Assembly: GCA_032871835.1 (NCBI GenBank)
Contig: CM065298.1
Location: forward strand, 8,543,596-8,607,595
Direction of reading: 5' to 3'
DNA: 64,000 nucleotides
From: Dipteronia dyeriana
Taxonomy: Eukaryota; Streptophyta; Magnoliopsida; Sapindales; Sapindaceae
Shown: positions 36,226-46,657 of the stretch, one piece after another
How the letters are laid out: every line of letters starts with the position of its first letter
How positions within the stretch are numbered: position 1 is the first letter of the stretch
Notes under the pieces: generated by a model
What the model was told of the DNA's origin: nothing
The model's database searches: none
Seen by the model: only the letters and a program-made list of their open reading frames with translations
Made by a program: the position numbers and the translations under genes

Positions 36226-37262
36226 TAGTGTTCTAGTAAATATTAGGTGTTAATCGGACAGCAGATCAGTGCCTGACGCCTAGTGCCTAGGTGACGGACA
36301 CTGACGGCCGATTTTTAAAAAATTGTTTTACCTTATTTTTAATTTTATATTTCTATATTAGTAGTGGGACCTAGTTATTAGTTATTATTACAGTCCACCA
36401 CCTACCCACATTATTTTTTACAAAAAAAAAAAAAAAAACCCACAACTTTAATAATATTAGGTGTTAATCGGACGGCAGATCAGTGCCTGACCCCTAGTGC
36501 TTAGGTGACGGACACTGATGACCGATTTTTAAAAAATTGTTTTAACTTATTTTTAATTTTATATTTCTATATTAGTAGTGGGACCTAGTTATTAGTTATT
36601 ATTACAGTCTACCACCGACCCACATTTTTTTTTTCAAAAAAAAAAAAAAAAAAAATCCCACAACTTTAATAATATATCTCAACTCTCAAGTATATCTCTG
36701 CCCTTCATATTCTCACATGCAGGCAATTACCACTCCACAAAAAATCAACATAATCTTCTCTGATCTCTCTCTTTTTCACTATTATTTCTTCTTCTTTCTG
36801 TGCTGTTAACTGAACCTTGGTATCAAAAAAAAAAAAAAAATCTTCTTCTTTCCACTTTCCGAATTCTAGACTAAATTTGATCGCCAAAACAAAGATATGA
36901 TCTGATCCTCTCTCTATCTCTCGATCTGGTTTTGTTCTTCAACTGTGTTACCACTTTCTACAAATAATCCTTCCAGATCTGGATTTTTTTCTCCTTGTTC
37001 GCTGTTAATGGTGTCGGATCTGGACAACGGACACATGGGTGTTCTTCTCCAGTGCCTCCTGAAGCTTCTGATCGGGGTGGTGACCACCCACTCGTCGACG
37101 ATGGGCCTATTTTTCCGACCATATCGACCAATTTTTTTCCTATCCACCTAATATGGCCGCTTATGACGAAACAGGACAGTCGGCGTACGCATAGCGTATA
37201 GTCGTCCGCATAGCATATTGGCGGCACCTAGGCAGCCGATTTTTCCGATTTTGCGAACACTG
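36226..37262. mobile_element. hAT-type non-autonomous element with 8-bp target duplication
   Basis: Identical ATTTCAAG copies (36218-36225 and 37263-37270) flank ends TAGTGTTC and, in reverse, CAGTGTTCG. The 1037-bp body starts with a 214-bp tandem duplication and ends with GCCGATTTTTCCGATTTTGCG. A short relative lies in an intron of gene E (59675-60006). Open frames in 36900-37230 occur on both strands and are not protein-like. Confidence 0.75.
36241..36668 (+). repeat. Two-copy tandem duplication, 214-bp period
   Basis: The copies begin TATTAGGTGTTAATCGGAC at 36241 and 36455 and each ends in a long A-tract followed by CCCACAACTTTAATAA. They differ at scattered bases, mainly in the GCCTAGTGC part. 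Confidence 0.85.
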
Positions 37263-37833
37263 ATTTCAAGGAACTAAACCTCTTCAATAAGTTTCTAATC
37301 AAGGGTCTTCTTATAATCATGACAACTTCAATGGATTTCTTAAATTTATCCCTAATCATTGACATACCTGATAAAAATAACTGTTATTCAAATACTTCGT
37401 ATTCTGTATCGAAAAAGAGATTTAAATATTTGAGATATGAATAAAAAAAACTCACACATCTTGGTGTACTGAGTTTTGATTAACCTTAATATCCGCATGT
37501 TGATCTACAATTCAGTTTTCTCTTCTTCCTCCATTTGCTCAACTGTCTTTGAATATCCTCATTTTATAGCCTGGGATTACCACTCTTTACAGACATGATT
37601 TCTTCAAATTGATAATAAACGTTGTGAATTACTAAAATTCTTAAATACGCATTTTCTGTTCCATGGCATCAGATTAACCCATACCACTTATCCATAGCTA
37701 TAAATCCTTTAACTTTGATAAATTATAGTTACAGTTAACAAGTCTAATAATCTTCATCATCAACAGAGCATCAAACAATTAAAACCAAGATTTCCCAAAA
37801 CTGGTATACTACATAGGCTAACAAGACAAATAA

Positions 37834-37948
37834 TGACAAGACCCATCCCAACTCCTATCTTGAGTCCAAGAGGATCCTCTGAGAACTCGATCTTTCTGAC
37901 TGAAATATGTGTCTTATGTAAAACATTTCCTAGAAAATCATCAGATCT
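37834..37948 (-). mobile_element. Fragment of an LTR related to 5316-7236 and 9790-11425
   Basis: In reverse this segment matches about 11300-11425 (CGAGTTCTCAGAGGATCCTC, then GATGGGTCTTG). It begins at the LTR terminus (TGACAAGACCC) and is cut off at 37949 by the gypsy element, so it is older than that insertion. Confidence 0.55.
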
Positions 37949-38928
37949 TGTTATATGGATTTTTTGATAGCATGACAAGTCAACATGATTAGATATGCCA
38001 CGTCACAAGAGTCAGGAAAGATCAACTCAAGGCAATTAATAGATGATCTCAAGGCCAAGTTAAGATTACCCAAGATGGTCGGGGAAGCTAACCGATCAGG
38101 CACGAATAACCTGGTCGGGGAAACTAGTCGATCGGGTAGAGACGATTAGGTTAGGACCATCCGATCAGACACGAATAACCTGGTCAAGGAAACTAGACGA
38201 TCGGGTAGAGACGACTTGGTCGGGACCATCCGATCGGGACAAAAGAAGTTTGGTCGGGATTAAACAATTGGTCAGTTGGACAACTCGTGAGAGACATGAA
38301 AGGCAATTACGACTCAAATACGAAGAAGAATTGTCTTACTAAAACAAGGAATCTAGAACAACATTCCGATAAGGAAATATTACTATTTCCTCCTACATAT
38401 TAAAGGATCCAAATCAAACAACAAATCTGCTCTTTTAGAAGACTGCACATCGATGGGGAAATAAGTCCTAAACGGACTATTCAACTAGAATCCTACGAAG
38501 ATTCTACTTCAATACACAAGATCTCTGAAATAGGAAAGAAGACAAAGGCGACTTCAATAAGTAACCAGTTATAATTAAACATTATCACCTTTCCTTATTT
38601 GTAACAAGGATTAGGGTTCTATGCACATATAAATAGACTCATAATCTCATTGTAAAAGAGAGGACGACAAAGGGACATAGACATATACAACAACACATAG
38701 AAGAGATACGCCAAAAATGAGAGATTGAGTGTGTAATCGTTTTATCATAGTGATTTCTTCTTGCCTTCACTGGCAACCGTGGATGTTTCTCCACCTTAGG
38801 GTTTTACCATGTAAACCTATGTCTTGTTTTCTCACTTTTCTCTTTTAAATTCATAACTTGATCATCAATTTGCATTCACATGTTAGACGCATGATCAATT
38901 TTATACGATCTAAAAATCACTGTCAACA
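37949..38928 (+). repeat. Left LTR of the gag-only element
   Basis: The upstream part has two tandem 69-bp units (from 38101 and 38170) containing CACGAATAACCTGGTC and CGATCGGGTAGAGACGA. A TATA box (ATATAAATAGA) lies near 38625-38635, placing U3/R just before it. Confidence 0.85.
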
Positions 38929-39032
38929 ACTGGCGCTAGAAGGAGGGGTGAGAACTCAACTTCGAGGAATCAACATAAACAGACGAAACACCGAGATACT
39001 CTAGCGAGCAAAAAAAAAGGGGGGGCTAGGGG

Positions 39033-40346
39033 ATGAATTATCTGTTTTATCAGCACCATAATATACACAAAAGAGCTCGCGAAGTAGCAACATGGAAAAA
39101 AGTAGAGATGGAAGCCAATCTCAATGATGTTGATACCCTACGTGCTGGTAACGATCATGGCCCAATAAACGCCAACATTGTTGGAGGAAGCCAGCCCTCA
39201 GTGACTCCAACTTCAACTGGACAAGCTGCAATAACATCCATAAACGCTCCCCCAATAATTTTCCCAAATGTATTCCAGTAGGTCCAAGAGTCCCTACAGA
39301 GAGTCATTGAAGACACCGCTAGACAGGGAATCAAAATAACAGCAACTGTAAATCTGACATCGCCATATCAATTGTCCACACCTATGGTGGCCCGAGACCC
39401 TAAGGTATGTTCTGAAATAATGGACGTGACCCAAGGTGCCCCCCGTATGTCTAGTAGAGAAATAGCCGACAACCATGGAAATGAGGAGTGACCCCGAAGG
39501 GGAGATGATGGAATTATCAGACGTGGGAGGCAAGATCGGCATCAGGCGGACTTTGAGTCAGATGAAATCCGTAGAGGTGTTCAGCGGCTGGATCGATCTA
39601 GCTCGTTAGATGACAACGACCAACCACCCCGCAGAACAAGTCAAAGGGGTAAGTCCCCGCTAAGATTCCAACATGGGCACAACGACCATCAGCGACCGAG
39701 AATGGATAACGAGTCAGGAGATGAGCTAGATATCCTGATATAGAAATTAACTCAGAAAGTGGAAGCATTTGAACGACGCTAATGGCTTAAAGATTTACTG
39801 GACGATGATTCTGAAAGCCCATTCGTGAACAACATTCTCCAAACCCAGTTCCCAAAAAGATTCAGAATGCCTCAGGTCGAGCAATTTAAGGCAAACACGG
39901 ATTATAAAGAACACGTGAGATGTTTTCAAAGTACGATGGCACAATACGCTTACAATGACCCGTTGTTGTGCTTGACGTTCCTGTAAACGCTCGGGGACTT
40001 AAGGTCTAGGTGGTTTGGAAGGCTCCTTTAGGGAACAATCAAGAATTTCTGTGGGTTAACCCGGGTTTTTTCATGACAATTCTTGAGGAACATACAAAGG
40101 AGGAAGTCAATAGCTCACATCACCACCTTCAAACAAGGAAAGAATGAATCATTAAAAGATTACCTGAAAATGTTCTCTCAGGAAATGTCAAGGATCCATA
40201 ATCCCAATGATGAGGCTGTGGCGACCGCCTTCACCAACAACTTACAGAAGGGTCAGCTTTCCTTTGACTTAAGGAGAAAATGCCCATATACGTACGTCGA
40301 CCAGATGGATGTGGCAAGCAATTATGCGATGGGTGAAGAAGATTAG
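39033..40346 (+). pseudogene. gag-like ORF of the non-autonomous gypsy element, with in-frame stops
   Basis: A single reading frame runs from the ATG at 39033 to 40346 and is interrupted by about eight stops (for example 39279, 39489 and 39741). The part from about 39800 resembles plant gypsy Gag: FRMPQVEQFKANTDYKEHV, then FKQGKNESLKDYLKMFSQEM and DEAVATAFTNNL. Gag would form the particle that packages the RNA. No protease motif follows. Confidence 0.7.
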
Positions 40347-40522
40347 ATAGCTCAGGGGGGTAGTTATGTGCACGGGGTCACCCAGGGGAGAACTACATAA
40401 AGAACCAGAAGGGTGGTCATCAAGAAAGTGATGGGAGCAATCGTAGAAACAATCGGAATGATAAAAAGTTCCAGGGTCAGTATACCAACTATACTCCTTT
40501 CATTAAGAGACAAGAAGAAATC

Positions 40523-40726
40523 ATGACAATCGTAGAAGCCTTGAAGTTGGTCAAATATCCTTCTAGACAGTCAATTTACGCTCGAAGAGACACGATAAAA
40601 TACTGCAGGTTCCATAAGGAAATTGGTCACGACACATCAAAGTGCTACCAACTAAGAGACCATATCGAGACATTCATCAAGGAGGGTCACCTCAAAGATT
40701 TAATTCTCAAAGGGACAGATGATTAG
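40523..40726 (+). pseudogene. gag C-terminal piece with CRFHKEIGHDTSKC motif
   Basis: It lies in a different frame from the upstream gag, so at least one frameshift separates them. The motif CRFHKEIGHDTSKCYQLRDH is the Cys/His segment common at the end of Gag in plant Tat/Athila-type gypsy elements, followed by IETFIKEGHL. Confidence 0.65.
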
Positions 40727-41469
40727 CAAAAGGATCCCTATTAGATAGTCAGCTAGTGGAAAATCAGGAAAAGAAGCGAAGTCCGAGTAGAGACAACGGT
40801 TGAAAGGATGGTCAACATTATCTTTTAAAAACCCTACACAAGTTCAAGGATGACGGAGCTTAGTCTTAAAAAAAAAAAAACTTCTCCTGAGAAAGATAGC
40901 TTAGTTGCTTTCAATTTTTAAGATATTTTTAGTTTGTTTTATATTTTTAGTCTCTCTAATTATTCTTTATTTTGATGTTGCTAATTTTCAGATCAATTAA
41001 TAAAGAAACCAAGAATGTTGTTTGAATCTTTTAGTAAACATATTTTTTATCAATAGACTTGTAGCGTCAACACCTGCCACGGTAGGTGAAGATGCCCGAG
41101 AGACTGAGAGGTAGGGAATTGTCCTTAGTAAAGAGCCAGGACGCCGATCGAATCAGGACAATCAGGAATTATCCTGAGCAAAAAAAGCCATGACACTGAC
41201 CAAATCTAGAGGGTTGGGAATTACCCTGAGCAGAGAGTTAGGGTACCAACTAGTCCAAATACAAGGGAGCAACAAGTCAAGGAGTCCAAGACTGATCAGT
41301 TTAATAAGACACTTGATCAGTTCAGTAAAAAACATAATAAACGATCAATTTAAAAAGATACTTAATCGGGTTAAAGCAATAAGTTCAGAAGCATCAAAAA
41401 TTAAGAACTATTCAAATCCCCTTTGTTGAGCCGTCAAGAGCCCATCTCGCAGATTTGAGGATGGGGTAC

Positions 41470-42450
41470 TGTTATAAGGATTTTTTGATAGCATGATAAG
41501 TTAGCATGATTAGATATGCCACGTCACAAGAGTCGGGGAAAGATCAACCCAAGGCAATTAATAGATGGTCTCAAGGTCAAGTCAAGGTTACCCAAGATGG
41601 TTAGGGAAGCTAACCGATCAGGTACAAATAACTTGGTCAGGGAAACTAACCGATCGGGTAGAGAGGACTTGTTCGGGACCATTTGATCAGGCACAGATAA
41701 TCTGGTCGGAGAAACTAGCCGATCGGGTAGAGACGACTTGATCGGGACAATCCGATCGGAACAAAAGAAGTTTGGTCGGGATTAGATAATTGGTCAGTTG
41801 GACAACGCGTGAGAGATATTAAAGGAAATTACGACTCAAATACGAAGAAGAATTGTCTTACTTAAACAAGGAATCTAGAAAAACATTCCAATTAGGAAAT
41901 ATTACTATGTCCTCTTGCATATTAAAGAGTCCAAATCAAATAACAAATCTGCTCTTCTTAAAGACTGCACACCAATCAGGAAATAAGTTCTAAACGGACT
42001 ATTCAACTAGAATCTTACGAAGATTCTACTTCAATACACAAGATCTCTGAAATAGGAAAGAAAACAAAGGCGACTTCAATAAGTAACTAGTTTTAATTAA
42101 ACACTATCACATTTCCTTATTTGTAACAAGGATTAGGGTTCTATGCACATATAAATAGACTTATAATCTCATTGTAAAAGAGAGGACGACAAAGGGACAT
42201 AGACATATACAACAACACATAGAAGAGATACACCAAAAAGAAGAGATTGAGTGTGTAATCGTTTTATCATAGTGATTTCTTCTCGCCATCACCGGCAACC
42301 GTGAATGTTTTCTTACCTTGGAGTTTTACTACGTAAATTTGTGTCTTGCTTTCTTACTTTTCTCTTTTAAATTCATAACTTGATCATCAATTTGCATTCA
42401 CCTGTTAGACGCGTAGTCAATCCTACACGATCCAAAAATCAACGTCAACA
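41470..42450 (+). repeat. Right LTR of the gag-only element
   Basis: It is collinear with 37949-38928 over its whole length, with scattered substitutions, so the insertion is not very recent. Beyond 42450 lies unrelated AT-rich DNA without a gene until the relic at 42.9 kb. Confidence 0.85.
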
Positions 42451-42899
42451 TCATGTTTCACCAAACAAAACATAGTAATAAATCAGTCTAGTATCATATT
42501 TCTTCAAACAAAATACAAAATATAGTATTAGGTCTCATATTGTTTTTTAGAAGTTAAAATCTGATTATTTAATAATTTTGATATAAAAAAATGTTTGAAA
42601 AAATTTCTAAAAGTAATTACTTGAGAATCTGTGTTGATTTGAAAACAATTTTAAGCAGCATATTAGTTATTTTTATAAAGTGATTATAATAGAATCTTAT
42701 GTTACGTGGTATGAAGTATGACAAAATGGTTTCAGAAAATAAGAGAAGGAATGTTTCTATACACCAGTGAAGACGTGAAGTAAACCGAAGACTTGATGGG
42801 TAGTATTCGAAGTTTGAGCATGGTATCAGCTGATAAATCTGCCATCTCCTACTTAAAAGAAGTTGAAACTCTGCACTTTAGTTCTTGTAGAGCTGCGTT

Positions 42900-43134
42900 T
42901 GTGATCAAATTTAAGTCGATTCTCATTGCATTTCCTTTCCTGTTTCTTTTTTCTTTTTTCTAGTTTTACTCTCCTTTTCTTCTGTTTTAAGTCAACTTCC
43001 AGTTTATTGTAAAACAGATTTCTTTTTTGAGCACTAGCAATTTCTATAGCCAAACAATCCTTAAATTCCATCGGCAAGAGCCAAGACGCCAAGAAATGCA
43101 GCAAAGAGGAAACAGCAAGACATCTCAAGCAACA
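42900..43134 (-). pseudogene. Gene F relic: signal-peptide exon fused to the kinase C-terminal tail
   Basis: On the minus strand MLLEMSCCFLFAAFLG is a near copy of the gene D signal peptide ([16 protein letters not shown]) and starts at about 43134. After about 22 codons the DNA jumps to MEFKDCLAIEIAS, which in D, E, B and C is the last part of the kinase exon ([26 protein letters not shown]). All domains between, about 4 kb in D, are gone. The signal-peptide frame ends within three codons after the junction. An overlapping frame of 91 codons from 43128 crosses the junction but has no family resemblance before it. The upstream flank (43135-46657) retains the clade's promoter block. Confidence 0.75.
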
Positions 43135-43186
43135 TTTCTCGTTCCGTACTGTAGGAAAACGAAGCTATCACCATTATAGTGTATAC

Positions 43187-44105
43187 TGTTGGGTTGGGTT
43201 TCCTCCAAATGTGGAGATGATCCAAAAAGAGTTTACCATGCATTCATGGTAAAGCTCACATAATATATGTGGATGGTCCAAGGACTTTTTAGTCACTTTA
43301 CATGTAGTATAAGAAACCCTTCTTGAATTAGGGGGTTGTGAGAGTGAAAGAGTAAAGAGAGAATCGGTGTGCAAGAGAGAGAAGAGTGAAAGAGAAAAAG
43401 TGCAGAATTCTGGGCTGGAGGCTGCTGTCCAGGCTTTTTCAGAGGGCTGTTTGGAGGTCGATTCATTCTCCGATCAAGCTCATATTTAGTAGACGTGTTC
43501 ACCACACACGGTACTACACTCTGGTGTGAGGAATTGTCAATCGGAGTTTCCTGTTGTGAGTTTTGCGGTTCGGAAAAGGGCTGGACAGAAAACAGGGGAG
43601 CTGTTGCGCAGTTTTTTTCAAAGGGAGATATCTCTTTGGTTTGTGGTCCGATTGATCTGAAATTTGTACAGATTCTTCTTCTCTCGTGTTTCTACGATCT
43701 GGATGGTTGGATCGTTGATCGGAAATTTCTGCAGAAAATTTCACACCACACCCAGAACAGAGGATTCAAGTTTGTTAAATCCTATCTCTCTTGTTTTACT
43801 TGCTAATATTGCATTTGTTGCCAAGATTAGTTAATCTTGAGATTATTGTGTTATATGCCTCTAGTTCAGCTAGAGAGAATTATGTGTATGCCCATTATAT
43901 TTTGATAGTGGAGATTTCGGAGGACCCATGATTTTTACTTCTCAATTCGGGGAGGTTTTCCACGTAAAATTCTTGGTGTTCTTGTATTTTTGATTGAGCT
44001 TGTGGTTTTGTTATTTGCTGCTCTATTTTATTTGCTTCCTATTAGGTTCACACAAGAGAGGATAAATATTGTTTGTGATTGTTATTTGTGCGTTTTATCC
44101 TATCA
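43187..44105 (+). mobile_element. Solo LTR (919 bp) in the upstream flank of relic gene F
   Basis: It starts TGTTGGGTTGGG and ends CCTATCA. It is flanked by identical 5-bp TATAC copies (43182-43186 and 44106-44110) and interrupts the promoter block at TATACTGCCAGAG. No internal region is present, consistent with LTR-LTR recombination. The start and end resemble copia-type LTRs, but the superfamily is an inference. The 103-codon frame within it is not domain-like. Confidence 0.85.
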
Positions 44106-44255
44106 TATACTGCCAGAGTACTATAATAAAATATAATATTTGGGAAACATGGTCCATGTTCCTATAAGAGATAACCATTCTTTACTTCAGTTAAGAGTCA
44201 AATCTTATTACAAGGAATATTTTGTGATGCTTTCAACTAAAGGCTTTTGATATCA

Positions 44256-45060
44256 AGACCCAGTTTGACACTGTTTCACTATCTATTTTTGGGACTAAAA
44301 GTGATTTCGAACCAAAGACAGGGTATTTGGTAAAATTGTGAAAAAATGTTTTTGGTCACTTTTAGTTTTTCTCAACTGAGTTTTTTAGAAGCTACAAATA
44401 TATGCTTTTGGATTTTGGCTTTTGGCTTCTCCTTTTAGAAAACGTGCAACATTGATATTAAATGAAATTTTACCAACTTTCCAACTGTATCTTTGCCTTT
44501 AACGAAATTTATCAAAAAAAATTAGAATTAAATTTCGGTACAAAAAAATTGTTACCATAACTATATAAAAAAAATATGGCTAATTAATTCAATAAAGTAG
44601 AATAAAAAAGAAATAAAGAAATAAAGTAGAATAAATAAAGAAATAAAGTAGAATAAATAAAGAAATAAAGAAATAAAGAAATTTGACTAATTAATTCAAT
44701 AAAGTAGAATAAAAAATGATATTAATTAATTCAATAAAGTACCATAATTAAATAACACTTAACAATAAAAACAAATAAACAAAAAAATATAAAGTATAGT
44801 ACGTTAGTACCATTTAGATGTCTATGTTCTTTTAGTAATTTTACACACTCATAACACTTTTTACTTCAGTTTACAAAACACATTGAAATTAGTTTTAGTT
44901 CTCACAACACTTTTAAAAATCAGTTTACCAAACATTCAGTTGATTCTTCCCACAGCAATTCTAAAAACAATTCTTCTCACAACAATTCCAAAAGTAATTT
45001 CCCCTACTGTAATTCCAAAAACACTTATCACTACATCACATCAATACTAAACTGGACCCA
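44256..45060. mobile_element. MITE with CCAGTTT-type ends
   Basis: The left end reads GACCCAGTTTGACACTG and the right end, in reverse, GGGTCCAGTTTAGTATTG. It interrupts a flank that is continuous at 35690-36217. The centre has tandem AATAAAGAAATAAAGTAG-type repeats (about 44595-44700). The boundaries are good to a few bases and the target duplication is unclear. Confidence 0.6.
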
Positions 45061-45482
45061 AATATAATTGTATATTCATATGAAATTTGGGGAATTAGAA
45101 AAGGAACATTCAAAGGTGACCAAGTTAAAGTAGGACCTTAGCCTCCACAAAATAAAGGTTAGTGGTTAGCCTAAACTTTTTGGAAGCACAAAAATACGCT
45201 ATCTAATTACTCCGCTACTTCATAATCGAGATGGGGAAAAAGCTATTATTTCCGCAAGTTGATCATTAAGTATTCTAAAACAATGGAAGAATGTTATGAT
45301 TGCTTTGATGATAATCAATAGAGTTTACTATAATATTATATATGGGGTAGAATTTGAGAATCCCAAGACATGTTTGATCAGCAATAAAAGTTATATACAA
45401 CATGTTTGCAGTTATTTAATTAATTTCCTTAGTTATTACAAGGATCCAAACCTCTTCAATAAGTTTTTAATTAAGGGTCTTC

Positions 45483-46442
45483 CAGGGGCAGAATTGGGCC
45501 TAGCTAGGGTGGGCACACTAGTATTTTGAAAAAAAATGATAAGTTTTACGATGGTTCTATATACATCTCATTCAGTTTTAAGTACATCCCAACCTAATTC
45601 CAACTAGAACTTAACTGATCATATTTTTTCCTTATTTTATTAACAGCCCAATAAGGCAATAACTAAAAAAATGTGAATTCAATTCATTCAAACACATTGG
45701 ATTTTCTTAATAAGTGAAAAATCAAATTGGGGATTCTAACCCTTTAATAATTCAAAAATCAATTGGGAATTTTTAAACCGTAAAAGCAGAAGCAATAGTC
45801 TTCGGTCTTCACTCTCCACTCTCTAAGAATTTCAATTTTATTTCATAGCTTTTGGATTTGTAGGGGTTTACATATGTGGACTAGAGAAAACCGTAAGTTA
45901 TTTTTTTATTTTATTTTTATATTGTATAATTAATTGTAGAATTTCGATGATAATTTTGATTTTGATTGATTATGTTGAACAAGTGAACAACCCAAGTGAA
46001 TTAGGTGATTATGTTGGTGTCTTGGTAATTAATTAATTGTGAATTTGTGATGAATATTTTTTGTTTTACTCTGCTTTGGAACTTTTGTCTCTGTTTTGAT
46101 TTTTTGGAGGGTTTTGCTTGTGAATTGTGATTATTTCTTGGCTCCTTGTTTTTCTGGTGTGTGTAATGTTTTTGTTACTTTGTGCAATTGTTCCCTAATT
46201 ACATATGTATTGCTATTTTATTTTATTTTATTGTGTTTTTTTTTAGTTAGAATACATATTTGAGGGTATTGTTCGTTATGCCTCCTGATTAGATGTACTT
46301 TTTTATTTTATTTAGTGAAAAATTTCTCTTATTGTTGGGATTCGCAATAAAAATAACTTTGTTTTATAATATCGTTTAATTTATTTATCTATATAAAATT
46401 GTCCACAACCCATCCATATAAAAGTTTATGGTTTCGCCCCTG
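45483..46442. mobile_element. hAT-type element with CAGGGGC ends
   Basis: Perfect 8-bp duplications GGGTCTTC (45475-45482 and 46443-46450) flank CAGGGGCAGAATTGGGCC on the left and, in reverse, CAGGGGCGAAACCATAAA on the right. These ends are typical of Ac/hAT elements in plants. It is 960 bp with no transposase. Confidence 0.85.
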
Positions 46443-46657
46443 GGGTCTTCTAATAATCATATCAGATAGTATGAAGATGTGCAGGAAAAAAAAATTGATA
46501 AATAAACTAATGTTATTTGATTTGATAAATTTATCTCTAATCATTGACAATACCTGATAACAATACCTACTATTCAAGTAATTCTTAATCTTGATCGAAA
46601 ACAACATCTAAATATTTGAGATATAGATAATATTTTAAGTACTCATAACATCTTGGT

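Larger units (their letters stand above)
35690..37735 (-). promoter_or_regulatory. Second copy of the D/E/F-clade upstream flank, interrupted by a hAT element
   Basis: The segments 35690-36217 and 37271-37735 align in order with 44106-46657 upstream of relic gene F and, for the first part, with 34545-34740. No coding exon follows it directly. It is therefore either a tandem duplication of the promoter alone or the flank of a lost gene. Confidence 0.5.
37949..42450 (+). mobile_element. Non-autonomous Ty3/gypsy element: two LTRs with gag only
   Basis: The LTRs are 37949-38928 (980 bp) and 41470-42450 (981 bp), both starting TGTTATA and ending GTCAACA. After the left LTR comes a PBS-like TGGCGCTAGAAGGAGGG; before the right LTR is a purine-rich GAGGATGGGGTA. 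The 2.5-kb interior has gag-like coding with stops and no protease, RT, RNase H or integrase. This layout matches elements described as TR-GAG. The LTR 3' halves (ATATAAATAGAC, AAAAATCRACGTCAACA) resemble the LTR at 56410-57287, which suggests that a Tat-type relative supplies the enzymes. No clear target duplication is seen. Confidence 0.8.
44106..46657 (-). promoter_or_regulatory. Upstream flank of relic gene F (third copy), with two insertions
   Basis: The pieces 44106-44255, 45061-45482 and 46443-46657 align in order with 35690-36217 and 37271-37480. They are separated by a MITE and a hAT element. No gene is encoded. Confidence 0.55.

Noticed and set aside
36914..37227. Several 60-89 codon frames on both strands
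   Set aside because: They overlap each other inside a non-autonomous hAT element, with no recognisable domain or codon bias.
37941..42460. A target-site duplication for the gag-only gypsy element
   Set aside because: The five bases left of 37949 (GATCT) and right of 42450 (TCATG) do not match, so none is claimed.
43495..43806. 103-codon plus-strand frame
   Set aside because: It lies wholly inside a solo LTR defined by TG...CA ends and a perfect 5-bp TSD; no domain is recognisable.
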